Program-made: the position numbers and the translations under genes
The notes under the pieces: model-generated
What the model saw: the letters and a program-made list of their open reading frames with translations, nothing else
Databases searched by the model: none
What the model was told of the DNA's origin: nothing
Part shown: positions 1 to 13,447 of the stretch, piece by piece
Position numbering within the stretch: the stretch's first letter is position 1
Layout: each line of letters opens with the position of its first letter
NCBI GenBank assembly: GCA_027186245.1
Contig: CP114492.1
Span: 4,786,501 to 4,850,500 of the forward strand
DNA length: 64,000 nucleotides
Direction of reading: 5' to 3'
Origin: Coriaria nepalensis
Lineage: Eukaryota; Streptophyta; Magnoliopsida; Cucurbitales; Coriariaceae

Positions 1-2691
1 AGTTCAAACTAAATCCATTTTGCCACTTCAAATACGAATTTCATGCATAACTTGCAAATGACCTTTCGAAGGCAAGTAAGCATTTCTTTAATCTTCAAGT
101 CATTCCAGTGACTCTATTTGAGTGAATAACTCGCTTGAAAGTAGTCCGAATGAATTGTACTTTCACCCTTGAAACATGACTTTGGTGCATATCATGCAAA
201 TGATCTTTTGAAGCCAAGTATGCATTTGTTTAACCTTAAAATCATTCTAATGACTCATTTCAAGTCAATAACCAATTTGTAATTAGTTCGAACAAAATCT
301 ATTTTCGCACTTGAAACACGACCTACATGAAAAACTTGCAATTGAGATTTTAAAGGAAAGTATGCGTTTGGTTAATCTTGAAGTCATTTTAATGACTCTA
401 TTCAAGTCAATAACTCATTTGAAAGCTTTTGGAACGAATTCTATTTTCGCATTCCAAACACGAATTTTATTCATAACATGCAGATGATATTTTGAAGCTA
501 AGTATGCATTTGTTTCATTTTAAAATCATTCCAATGACTCTTTCCAAGTCAATAACTCATTTGAAGCTAGTTCGAACAAATTCTATTTTCGCACTTCAAA
601 CACGACCGACATGCAATACTTGCAATTGAGCTTTTAAAGAAAAGTACGGATTTGTTTAATCTTAAAGTCATTCCAATGACTCTATTCAAGTCAATAACTC
701 ATTTGAAGCTAGTTCGGACAAATTCTATTTTCGCACTTCAAACACAACCGACATGCAATACTTGCAATTGTGCTTTTAATGGAAAGTATGCGTTTGGTTA
801 ATCTTGAAGTCATTTTAATGACTCTATTCAAGTCAATAACTCATTTGAAAGCTTTTGGAACGAATTCTATTTTCGCATTTCAAACACGAATTTTATTCAT
901 AACATGCAGATGATATTTTGAAGCTAAGTATGCATTTGTTTCATTTTAAAATCATTCCAATGACTCTTTCCAAGTCAATAACTCATTTGAAGCTAGTTCG
1001 AACAAATTCTATTTTCGCACTTCAAACACGACCGACATGCAATACTTGCAATTGAGCTTTTAAAGAAAAGTACGGATTTGTTTAATCTTAACGTCATTCT
1101 AATGACTCTATTCAAGTCAATAACTCATTTGAAGCTAGTTCGGACAAATTCTATTTTCGCACTTCAAACACAACCGACATGCAATACTTGCAATTGAACT
1201 TTTTATGGAAAGTATGCGTTTGGTTAATCTTGAAGTCATTTTAATGACTCTATTCAAGTCAATAACTCATTTGAAAGCTTTTGGAACGAATTCTATTTTC
1301 GCATTCCAAACACGAATTTTATTCATAACATGCAGATGATATTTTGAAGCTAAGTATGCATTTGTTTCATTTTAAAATCATTCCAATGACTCTTTCCAAG
1401 TCAATAACTCATTTGAAGCTAGTTCGAACAAATTCTATTTTCGCACTTCAAACACGACCGACATGCAATACTTGCAATTGAGCTTTTAAAGAAAAGTACG
1501 GATTTGTTTAATCTTAAAGTCATTCCAATGACTCTATTCAAGTCAATAACTCAGTTGAAGCTAGTTCGGACAAATTCTATTTTCGCACTTCAAACACAAC
1601 CGACATGCAATACTTGCAATTGAGCTTTTAATGGAAAGTATGCGTTTGGTTAATCTTGAAGTCATTTTAATGACTCTTTCAAGTCAATAACTCATTTGAA
1701 AGCTTTTGGATGTATTTTCGCATTTCAAACACGAATTTTATTCATAACATGCAGATGATATTTTGAAGCTAAGTATGCATTTGTTTCATTTTAAAATCAT
1801 TCCAATGACTCTTTCCAAGTCAATAACTCATTTGAAGCTAGTTCGAACAAATTCTATTTTCGCACTTCAAACACGACCGACATGCAATACTTGCAATTGA
1901 GCTTTTAAAGAAAAGTACGGATTTGTTTAATCTTAAAGTCATTCCAATGACTCTATTCAAGTCAATAACTCATTCGAAGCTAGTTCGGACAAATTCTATT
2001 TTCGCACTTCAAACACAACCGACATGCAATACTTGCAATTGAGCTTTTAATGGAAAGTATGCGTTTGGTTAATCTTGAAGTCATTTTAATGACTCTATTC
2101 AAGTCAATAACTCATTTGAAAGCTTTTGGAACGAATTCTATTTTCGCATTCCAAACACGAATTTTATTCATAACATGCAGATGATATTTTGAAGCTAAGT
2201 TTGCATTTGTTTCATTTTAAAATCATTCCAATGACTCTTTCCAAGTCAATAACTCATTTGAAGCTAGTTCAAACAAATTCTATTTTCGCACTTCAAACAC
2301 GACCGACATGCAATACTTGCAATTGAGCTTTCAAAGAAAAGTACGGATTTGTTTAATCTTAACGTCATTCCAATGACTCTATTCAAGTCAATAACTCATT
2401 TGAAGCTAGTTCGGACAAATTCTATTTTCGCACTTCAAACACAACCGACATGCAATACTTGCAATTGAGCTTTTAATGGAAAGTATGGATTTGTCTCATC
2501 TTAAAGTCATTCCGACGACTTTTTCCAAATTAATAACTCATTTAAAAGCATTTGGAACGAATTCTATTTTCACGCTTCAAACACGACTTTTATGCATGAC
2601 ATGCAAATGATATTTTGAAGCTAAGAATGCATTATTTTCACCTTAAAATCATTCCAATGACTCTTCCCAAGTCAATAACTCAGTTGAAACC
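1..2691 (+). repeat. HOR 1: 19-mer (n=4), 7 bp short
   Basis: D-E-B'-C-(ABC)x4-A-B*-F, 19 monomers. Expected 2,698 bp; observed 2,691. It has one 6-bp deletion in a C monomer at 1708 (GGATGTATTTT) and a 1-bp deletion at about 1677 (GACTCTTTCAAG for GACTCTATTCAAG), both within one C/B junction region. The last core C has AAGTTTGCAT and the last A has GTTCAAAC, GCTTTCAAAG and AACGTC, the signature of the 19-mer right cap. F reads CACGC. The D cap begins at the window's first base; whether the array continues leftward is unknown. Confidence 0.95.
1708..1713 (+). other. Recurrent 6-bp deletion in C monomers (first of eleven)
   Basis: GGAACGAATTCTATTTT is shortened to GGATGTATTTT, which removes the EcoRI site. 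Copies start at 1708, 7098, 7518, 9784, 10204, 12470, 12890, 15156, 15576, 32894 and 39278. None occur in the 10-mers or right of 40 kb. A single origin spread by unit copying is the simplest reading. Confidence 0.9.
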
Positions 2692-5389
2692 AGTTCAAAC
2701 TAAATCCATTTTGCCACTTCAAATACGAATTTCATGCATAACTTGCAAATGACCTTTCGAAGGCAAGTAAGCATTTCTTTAATCTTCAAGTCATTCCAGT
2801 GACTCTATTTGAGTGAATAACTCGCTTGAAAGTAGTCCGAATGAATTGTACTTTCACCCTTGAAACATGACTTTGGTGCATATCATGCAAATGATCTTTT
2901 GAAGCCAAGTATGCATTTGTTTAACCTTAAAATCATTCTAATGACTCATTTCAAGTCAATAACCAATTTGTAATTAGTTCGAACAAAATCTATTTTCGCA
3001 CTTGAAACACGACCTACATGAAAAACTTGCAATTGAGATTTTAAAGGAAAGTATGCGTTTGGTTAATCTTGAAGTCATTTTAATGACTCTATTCAAGTCA
3101 ATAACTCATTTGAAAGCTTTTGGAACGAATTCTATTTTCGCATTCCAAACACGAATTTTATTCATAACATGCAGATGATATTTTGAAGCTAAGTATGCAT
3201 TTGTTTCATTTTAAAATCATTCCAATGACTCTTTCCAAGTCAATAACTCATTTGAAGCTAGTTCGAACAAATTCTATTTTCGCACTTCAAACACGACCGA
3301 CATGCAATACTTGCAATTGAGCTTTTAAAGAAAAGTACGGATTTGTTTAATCTTAAAGTCATTCCAATGACTCTATTCAAGTCAATAACTCATTTGAATC
3401 TAGTTCGGACAAATTCTATTTTCGCACTTCAAACACAACCGACATGCAATACTTGCAATTGTGCTTTTAATGGAAAGTATGCGTTTGGTTAATCTTGAAG
3501 TCATTTTAATGACTCTATTCAAGTCAATAACTCATTTGAAAGCTTTTGGAACGAATTCTATTTTCGCATTTCAAACACGAATTTTATTCATAACATGCAG
3601 ATGATATTTTGAAGCTAAGTATGCATTTGTTTCATTTTAAAATCATTCCAATGACTCTTTCCAAGTCAATAACTCATTTGAAGCTAGTTCGAACAAATTC
3701 TATTTTCGCACTTCAAACACGACCGACATGCAATACTTGCAATTGAGCTTTTAAAGAAAAGTACGGATTTGTTTAATCTTAACGTCATTCTAATGACTCT
3801 ATTCAAGTCAATAACTCATTTGAAGCTAGTTCGGACAAATTCTATTTTCGCACTTCAAACACAACCGACATGCAATACTTGCAATTGAACTTTTAATGGA
3901 AAGTATGCGTTTGGTTAATCTTGAAGTCATTTTAATGACTCTATTCAAGTCAATAACTCATTTGAAAGCTTTTGGAACGAATTCTATTTTCGCATTTCAA
4001 ACACGAATTTTATTCATAACATGCAGATGATATTTTGAAGCTAAGTATGCAATTGTTTCATTTTAAAATCATTCCAATGACTCTTTCCAAGTCAATAACT
4101 CATTTGAAGCTAGTTCGAACAAATTCTATTTTCGCACTTCAAACACGACCGACATGCAATACTTGCAATTGAGCTTTTAAAGAAAAGTACGGATTTGTTT
4201 AATCTTAAAGTCATTCCAATGACTCTATTCAAGTCAATAACTCAGTTGAAGCTAGTTCGGACAAATTCTATTTTCGCACTTCAAACACAACCGACATGCA
4301 ATACTTGCAATTGTGCTTTTAATGGAAAGTATGCGTTTGGTTAATCTTGAAGTCATTTTAATGACTCTATTCAAGTCAATAACTCATTTGAAAGCTTTTG
4401 GAACGAATTCTATTTTCGCATTTCAAACACGAATTTTATTCATAACATGCAGATGATATTTTGAAGCTAAGTATGCATTTGTTTCATTTTAAAATCATTC
4501 CAATGACTCTTTCCAAGTCAATAACTCATTTGAAGCTAGTTCGAACAAATTCTATTTTCGCACTTCAAACACGACCGACATGCAATACTTGCAATTGAGC
4601 TTTTAAAGAAAAGTACGGATTTGTTTAATCTTAAAGTCATTCCAATGACTCTATTCAAGTCAATAACTCATTCGAAGCTAGTTCGGACAAATTCTATTTT
4701 CGCACTTCAAACACAACCGACATGCAATACTTGCAATTGAGCTTTTAATGGAAAGTATGCGTTTGGTTAATCTTGAAGTCATTTTAATGACTCTATTCAA
4801 GTCAATAACTCATTTGAAAGCTTTTGGAACGAATTCTATTTTCGCATTCCAAACACGAATTTTATTCATAACATGCAGATGATATTTTGAAGCTAAGTTT
4901 GCATTTGTTTCATTTTAAAATCATTCCAATGACTCTTTCCAAGTCAATAACTCATTTGAAGCTAGTTCAAACAAATTCTATTTTCGCACTTCAAACACGA
5001 CCGACATGCAATACTTGCAATTGAGCTTTCAAAGAAAAGTACGGATTTGTTTAATCTTAACGTCATTCCAATGACTCTATTCAAGTCAATAACTCATTTG
5101 AAGCTAGTTCGGACAAATTCTATTTTCGCACTTCAAACACAACCGACATGCAATACTTGCAATTGAGCTTTTAATGGAAAGTATGGATTTGTCTCATCTT
5201 AAAGTCATTCCGACGACTTTTTCCAAATTAATAACTCATTTAAAAGCATTTGGAACGAATTCTATTTTCGCGCTTCAAACACGACTTTTATGCATGACAT
5301 GCAAATGATATTTTGAAGCTAAGAATGCATTATTTTCACCTTAAAATCATTCCAATGACTCTTCCCAAGTCAATAACTCAGTTGAAACC
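2692..5389 (+). repeat. HOR 2: 19-mer (n=4), full length
   Basis: 19 monomers and exactly 2,698 bp, with no 6-bp deletion, so it is the least altered 19-mer here. Shares the 19-mer markers: GTAATTA in E, AATTGTGC in the first core B, AACGTCATTCT in the second core A, AATTGAAC in the next B, GCAATTG in C at about 4050 and GCTTTCAAAG in the last A. F reads CGCGC, unlike HORs 1 and 3-5. Confidence 0.95.
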
Positions 5390-8075
5390 AGTTCAAACTA
5401 AATCCATTTTGCCACTTCAAATACGAATTTCATGCATAACTTGCAAATGACCTTTCGAAGGCAAGTAAGCATTTCTTTAATCTTCAAGTCATTCCAGTGA
5501 CTCTATTTGAGTGAATAACTCGCTTGAAAGTAGTCCGAATGAATTGTACTTTCACCCTTGAAACATGACTTTGGTGCATATCATGCAAATGATCTTTTGA
5601 AGCCAAGTATGCATTTGTTTAACCTTAAAATCATTCTAATGACTCATTTCAAGTCAATAACCAATTTGTAATTAGTTCGAACAAAATCTATTTTCGCACT
5701 TGAAACACGACCTACATGAAAAACTTGCAATTGAGATTTTGAAGGAAAGTATGCGTTTGGTTAATCTTGAAGTCATTTTAATGACTCTATTCAAGTCAAT
5801 AACTCATTTGAAAGCTTTTGGAACGAATTCTATTTTCGCATTCCAAACACGAATTTTATTCATAACATGCAGATGATATTTTGAAGCTAAGTATGCATTT
5901 GTTTCATTTTAAAATCATTCCAATGACTCTTTCCAAGTCAATAACTCATTTGAAGCTAGTTCGAACAAATTCTATTTTCGCACTTCAAACACGACCGACA
6001 TGCAATACTTGCAATTGAGCTTTTAAAGAAAAGTACGGATTTGTTTAATCTTAAAGTCATTCCAATGACTCTATTCAAGTCAATAACTCATTTGAATCTA
6101 GTTCGGACAAATTCTATTTTCGCACTTCAAACACAACCGACATGCAATACTTGCAATTGTGCTTTTAATGGAAAGTATGCGTTTGGTTAATCTTGAAGTC
6201 ATTTTAATGACTCTATTCAAGTCAATAACTCATTTGAAAGCTTTTGGAACGAATTCTATTTTCGCATTTCAAACACGAATTTTATTCATAACATGCAGAT
6301 GATATTTTGAAGCTAAGTATGCAATTGTTTCATTTTAAAATCATTCCAATGACTCTTTCCAAGTCAATAACTCATTTGAAGCTAGTTCGAACAAATTCTA
6401 TTTTCGCACTTCAAACACGACCGACATGCAATACTTGCAATTGAGCTTTTAAAGAAAAGTACGGATTTGTTTAATCTTAACGTCATTCTAATGACTCTAT
6501 TCAAGTCAATAACTCATTTGAAGCTAGTTCGGACAAATTCTATTTTCGCACTTCAAACACAACCGACATGCAATACTTGCAATTGAACTTTTAATGGAAA
6601 GTATGCGTTTGGTTAATCTTGAAGTCATTTTAATGACTCTATTCAAGTCAATAACTCATTTGAAAGCTTTTGGAACGAATTCTATTTTCGCATTTCAAAC
6701 ACGAATTTTATTCATAACATGCAGATGATATTTTGAAGCTAAGTATGCAATTGTTTCATTTTAAAATCATTCCAATGACTCTTTCCAAGTCAATAACTCA
6801 TTTGAAGCTAGTTCGAACAAATTCTATTTTCGCACTTCAAACACGACCGACATGCAATACTTGCAATTGAGCTTTTAAAGAAAAGTACGGATTTGTTTAA
6901 TCTTAAAGTCATTCCAATGACTCTATTCAAGTCAATAACTCAGTTGAAGCTAGTTCGGACAAATTCTATTTTCGCACTTCAAACACAACCGACATGCAAT
7001 ACTTGCAATTGAGCTTTTAATGGAAAGTATGCGTTTGGTTAATCTTGAAGTCATTTTAATGACTCTATTCAAGTCAATAACTCATTTGAAAGCTTTTGGA
7101 TGTATTTTCGCATTTCAAACACGAATTTTATTCATAACATGCAGATGATATTTTGAAGCTAAGTATGCATTTGTTTCATTTTAAAATCATTCCAATGACT
7201 CTTTCCAAGTCAATAACTCATTTGAAGCTAGTTCGAACAAATTCTATTTTCGCACTTCAAACACGACCGACATGCAATACTTGCAATTGAGCTTTTAAAG
7301 AAAAGTACGGATTTGTTTAATCTTAAAGTCATTCCAATGACTCTATTCAAGTCAATAACTCATTCGAAGCTAGTTCGGACAAATTCTATTTTCGCACTTC
7401 AAACACAACCGACATGCAATACTTGCAATTGAGCTTTTAATGGAAAGTATGCGTTTGGTTAATCTTGAAGTCATTTTAATGACTCTATTCAAGTCAATAA
7501 CTCATTTGAAAGCTTTTGGATGTATTTTCGCATTCCAAACACGAATTTTATTCATAACATGCAGATGATATTTTGAAGCTAAGTTTGCATTTGTTTCATT
7601 TTAAAATCATTCCAATGACTCTTTCCAAGTCAATAACTCATTTGAAGCTAGTTCAAACAAATTCTATTTTCGCACTTCAAACACGACCGACATGCAATAC
7701 TTGCAATTGAGCTTTCAAAGAAAAGTACGGATTTGTTTAATCTTAACGTCATTCCAATGACTCTATTCAAGTCAATAACTCATTTGAAGCTAGTTCGGAC
7801 AAATTCTATTTTCGCACTTCAAACACAACCGACATGCAATACTTGCAATTGAGCTTTTAATGGAAAGTATGGATTTGTCTCATCTTAAAGTCATTCCGAC
7901 GACTTTTTCCAAATTAATAACTCATTTAAAAGCATTTGGAACGAATTCTATTTTCACGCTTCAAACACGACTTTTATGCATGACATGCAAATGATATTTT
8001 GAAGCTAAGAATGCATTATTTTCACCTTAAAATCATTCCAATGACTCTTCCCAAGTCAATAACTCAGTTGAAACC
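5390..8075 (+). repeat. HOR 3: 19-mer, two 6-bp deletions
   Basis: 19 monomers and 2,686 bp (2,698 - 12). The C monomers with GGATGTATTTT are at 7098 and 7518, one trimer apart. B' has the private change TTTTGAAGG at 5741. GCAATTG appears in two core C monomers (near 6321 and 6747), whereas HORs 4 and 5 have it in one. This suggests local copying from C to C inside the unit. Confidence 0.95.
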
Positions 8076-10761
8076 AGTTCAAACTAAATCCATTTTGCCA
8101 CTTCAAATACGAATTTCATGCATAACTTGCAAATGACCTTTCGAAGGCAAGTAAGCATTTCTTTAATCTTCAAGTCATTCCAGTGACTCTATTTGAGTGA
8201 ATAACTCGCTTGAAAGTAGTCCGAATGAATTGTACTTTCACCCTTGAAACATGACTTTGGTGCATATCATGCAAATGATCTTTTGAAGCCAAGTATGCAT
8301 TTGTTTAACCTTAAAATCATTCTAATGACTCATTTCAAGTCAATAACCAATTTGTAATTAGTTCGAACAAAATCTATTTTCGCACTTGAAACACGACCTA
8401 CATGAAAAACTTGCAATTGAGATTTTAAAGGAAAGTATGCGTTTGGTTAATCTTGAAGTCATTTTAATGACTCTATTCAAGTCAATAACTCATTTGAAAG
8501 CTTTTGGAACGAATTCTATTTTCGCATTCCAAACACGAATTTTATTCATAACATGCAGATGATATTTTGAAGCTAAGTATGCATTTGTTTCATTTTAAAA
8601 TCATTCCAATGACTCTTTCCAAGTCAATAACTCATTTGAAGCTAGTTCGAACAAATTCTATTTTCGCACTTCAAACACGACCGACATGCAATACTTGCAA
8701 TTGAGCTTTTAAAGAAAAGTACGGATTTGTTTAATCTTAAAGTCATTCCAATGACTCTATTCAAGTCAATAACTCATTTGAATCTAGTTCGGACAAATTC
8801 TATTTTCGCACTTCAAACACAACCGACATGCAATACTTGCAATTGTGCTTTTAATGGAAAGTATGCGTTTGGTTAATCTTGAAGTCATTTTAATGACTCT
8901 ATTCAAGTCAATAACTCATTTGAAAGCTTTTGGAACGAATTCTATTTTCGCATTTCAAACACGAATTTTATTCATAACATGCAGATGATATTTTGAAGCT
9001 AAGTATGCATTTGTTTCATTTTAAAATCATTCCAATGACTCTTTCCAAGTCAATAACTCATTTGAAGCTAGTTCGAACAAATTCTATTTTCGCACTTCAA
9101 ACACGACCGACATGCAATACTTGCAATTGAGCTTTTAAAGAAAAGTACGGATTTGTTTAATCTTAACGTCATTCTAATGACTCTATTCAAGTCAATAACT
9201 CATTTGAAGCTAGTTCGGACAAATTCTATTTTCGCACTTCAAACACAACCGACATGCAATACTTGCAATTGAACTTTTAATGGAAAGTATGCGTTTGGTT
9301 AATCTTGAAGTCATTTTAATGACTCTATTCAAGTCAATAACTCATTTGAAAGCTTTTGGAACGAATTCTATTTTCGCATTTCAAACACGAATTTTATTCA
9401 TAACATGCAGATGATATTTTGAAGCTAAGTATGCAATTGTTTCATTTTAAAATCATTCCAATGACTCTTTCCAAGTCAATAACTCATTTGAAGCTAGTTC
9501 AAACAAATTCTATTTTCGCACTTCAAACACGACCGACATGCAATACTTGCAATTGAGCTTTTAAAGAAAAGTACGGATTTGTTTAATCTTAAAGTCATTC
9601 CAATGACTCTATTCAAGTCAATAACTCAGTTGAAGCTAGTTCGGACAAATTCTATTTTCGCACTTCAAACACAACCGACATGCAATACTTGCAATTGAGC
9701 TTTTAATGGAAAGTATGCGTTTGGTTAATCTTGAAGTCATTTTAATGACTCTATTCAAGTCAATAACTCATTTGAAAGCTTTTGGATGTATTTTCGCATT
9801 TCAAACACGAATTTTATTCATAACATGCAGATGATATTTTGAAGCTAAGTATGCATTTGTTTCATTTTAAAATCATTCCAATGACTCTTTCCAAGTCAAT
9901 AACTCATTTGAAGCTAGTTCGAACAAATTCTATTTTCGCACTTCAAACACGACCGACATGCAATACTTGCAATTGAGCTTTTAAAGAAAAGTACGGATTT
10001 GTTTAATCTTAAAGTCATTCCAATGACTCTATTCAAGTCAATAACTCATTCGAAGCTAGTTCGGACAAATTCTATTTTCGCACTTCAAACACAACCGACA
10101 TGCAATACTTGCAATTGAGCTTTTAATGGAAAGTATGCGTTTGGTTAATCTTGAAGTCATTTTAATGACTCTATTCAAGTCAATAACTCATTTGAAAGCT
10201 TTTGGATGTATTTTCGCATTCCAAACACGAATTTTATTCATAACATGCAGATGATATTTTGAAGCTAAGTTTGCATTTGTTTCATTTTAAAATCATTCCA
10301 ATGACTCTTTCCAAGTCAATAACTCATTTGAAGCTAGTTCAAACAAATTCTATTTTCGCACTTCAAACACGACCGACATGCAATACTTGCAATTGAGCTT
10401 TCAAAGAAAAGTACGGATTTGTTTAATCTTAACGTCATTCCAATGACTCTATTCAAGTCAATAACTCATTTGAAGCTAGTTCGGACAAATTCTATTTTCG
10501 CACTTCAAACACAACCGACATGCAATACTTGCAATTGAGCTTTTAATGGAAAGTATGGATTTGTCTCATCTTAAAGTCATTCCGACGACTTTTTCCAAAT
10601 TAATAACTCATTTAAAAGCATTTGGAACGAATTCTATTTTCACGCTTCAAACACGACTTTTATGCATGACATGCAAATGATATTTTGAAGCTAAGAATGC
10701 ATTATTTTCACCTTAAAATCATTCCAATGACTCTTCCCAAGTCAATAACTCAGTTGAAACC
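8076..10761 (+). repeat. HOR 4: 19-mer, two 6-bp deletions
   Basis: 19 monomers and 2,686 bp, with deletions at 9784 and 10204. It shares with HOR 5 a GTTCAAAC change in the third core A (near 9496), absent from HOR 3. HORs 4 and 5 are thus closest relatives and look like a recent tandem copy. E has GTAATTA, D has GAGTGA, F has CACGC. Confidence 0.95.
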
Positions 10762-13447
10762 AGTTCAAACTAAATCCATTTTGCCACTTCAAATACGAAT
10801 TTCATGCATAACTTGCAAATGACCTTTCGAAGGCAAGTAAGCATTTCTTTAATCTTCAAGTCATTCCAGTGACTCTATTTGAGTGAATAACTCGCTTGAA
10901 AGTAGTCCGAATGAATTGTACTTTCACCCTTGAAACATGACTTTGGTGCATATCATGCAAATGATCTTTTGAAGCCAAGTATGCATTTGTTTAACCTTAA
11001 AATCATTCTAATGACTCATTTCAAGTCAATAACCAATTTGTAATTAGTTCGAACAAAATCTATTTTCGCACTTGAAACACGACCTACATGAAAAACTTGC
11101 AATTGAGATTTTAAAGGAAAGTATGCGTTTGGTTAATCTTGAAGTCATTTTAATGACTCTATTCAAGTCAATAACTCATTTGAAAGCTTTTGGAACGAAT
11201 TCTATTTTCGCATTCCAAACACGAATTTTATTCATAACATGCAGATGATATTTTGAAGCTAAGTATGCATTTGTTTCATTTTAAAATCATTCCAATGACT
11301 CTTTCCAAGTCAATAACTCATTTGAAGCTAGTTCGAACAAATTCTATTTTCGCACTTCAAACACGACCGACATGCAATACTTGCAATTGAGCTTTTAAAG
11401 AAAAGTACGGATTTGTTTAATCTTAAAGTCATTCCAATGACTCTATTCAAGTCAATAACTCATTTGAATCTAGTTCGGACAAATTCTATTTTCGCACTTC
11501 AAACACAACCGACATGCAATACTTGCAATTGTGCTTTTAATGGAAAGTATGCGTTTGGTTAATCTTGAAGTCATTTTAATGACTCTATTCAAGTCAATAA
11601 CTCATTTGAAAGCTTTTGGAACGAATTCTATTTTCGCATTTCAAACACGAATTTTATTCATAACATGCAGATGATATTTTGAAGCTAAGTATGCATTTGT
11701 TTCATTTTAAAATCATTCCAATGACTCTTTCCAAGTCAATAACTCATTTGAAGCTAGTTCGAACAAATTCTATTTTCGCACTTCAAACACGACCGACATG
11801 CAATACTTGCAATTGAGCTTTTAAAGAAAAGTACGGATTTGTTTAATCTTAACGTCATTCTAATGACTCTATTCAAGTCAATAACTCATTTGAAGCTAGT
11901 TCGGACAAATTCTATTTTCGCACTTCAAACACAACCGACATGCAATACTTGCAATTGAACTTTTAATGGAAAGTATGCGTTTGGTTAATCTTGAAGTCAT
12001 TTTAATGACTCTATTCAAGTCAATAACTCATTTGAAAGCTTTTGGAACGAATTCTATTTTCGCATTTCAAACACGAATTTTATTCATAACATGCAGATGA
12101 TATTTTGAAGCTAAGTATGCAATTGTTTCATTTTAAAATCATTCCAATGACTCTTTCCAAGTCAATAACTCATTTGAAGCTAGTTCAAACAAATTCTATT
12201 TTCGCACTTCAAACACGACCGACATGCAATACTTGCAATTGAGCTTTTAAAGAAAAGTACGGATTTGTTTAATCTTAAAGTCATTCCAATGACTCTATTC
12301 AAGTCAATAACTCAGTTGAAGCTAGTTCGGACAAATTCTATTTTCGCACTTCAAACACAACCGACATGCAATACTTGCAATTGAGCTTTTAATGGAAAGT
12401 ATGCGTTTGGTTAATCTTGAAGTCATTTTAATGACTCTATTCAAGTCAATAACTCATTTGAAAGCTTTTGGATGTATTTTCGCATTTCAAACACGAATTT
12501 TATTCATAACATGCAGATGATATTTTGAAGCTAAGTATGCATTTGTTTCATTTTAAAATCATTCCAATGACTCTTTCCAAGTCAATAACTCATTTGAAGC
12601 TAGTTCGAACAAATTCTATTTTCGCACTTCAAACACGACCGACATGCAATACTTGCAATTGAGCTTTTAAAGAAAAGTACGGATTTGTTTAATCTTAAAG
12701 TCATTCCAATGACTCTATTCAAGTCAATAACTCATTCGAAGCTAGTTCGGACAAATTCTATTTTCGCACTTCAAACACAACCGACATGCAATACTTGCAA
12801 TTGAGCTTTTAATGGAAAGTATGCGTTTGGTTAATCTTGAAGTCATTTTAATGACTCTATTCAAGTCAATAACTCATTTGAAAGCTTTTGGATGTATTTT
12901 CGCATTCCAAACACGAATTTTATTCATAACATGCAGATGATATTTTGAAGCTAAGTTTGCATTTGTTTCATTTTAAAATCATTCCAATGACTCTTTCCAA
13001 GTCAATAACTCATTTGAAGCTAGTTCAAACAAATTCTATTTTCGCACTTCAAACACGACCGACATGCAATACTTGCAATTGAGCTTTCAAAGAAAAGTAC
13101 GGATTTGTTTAATCTTAACGTCATTCCAATGACTCTATTCAAGTCAATAACTCATTTGAAGCTAGTTCGGACAAATTCTATTTTCGCACTTCAAACACAA
13201 CCGACATGCAATACTTGCAATTGAGCTTTTAATGGAAAGTATGGATTTGTCTCATCTTAAAGTCATTCCGACGACTTTTTCCAAATTAATAACTCATTTA
13301 AAAGCATTTGGAACGAATTCTATTTTCACGCTTCAAACACGACTTTTATGCATGACATGCAAATGATATTTTGAAGCTAAGAATGCATTATTTTCACCTT
13401 AAAATCATTCCAATGACTCTTCCCAAGTCAATAACTCAGTTGAAACC
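10762..13447 (+). repeat. HOR 5: 19-mer, two 6-bp deletions
   Basis: 19 monomers and 2,686 bp, with deletions at 12470 and 12890. Near-identical to HOR 4 by eye, including the GTTCAAAC change (near 12182) and CACGC in F. It is the last of the 19-mer series. Confidence 0.95.

Noticed and set aside
1..20. Window starts exactly at a HOR boundary, suggesting an array edge.
   Set aside because: The HOR phase was chosen because the window begins there. A circular permutation would serve as well, so this says nothing about an edge.
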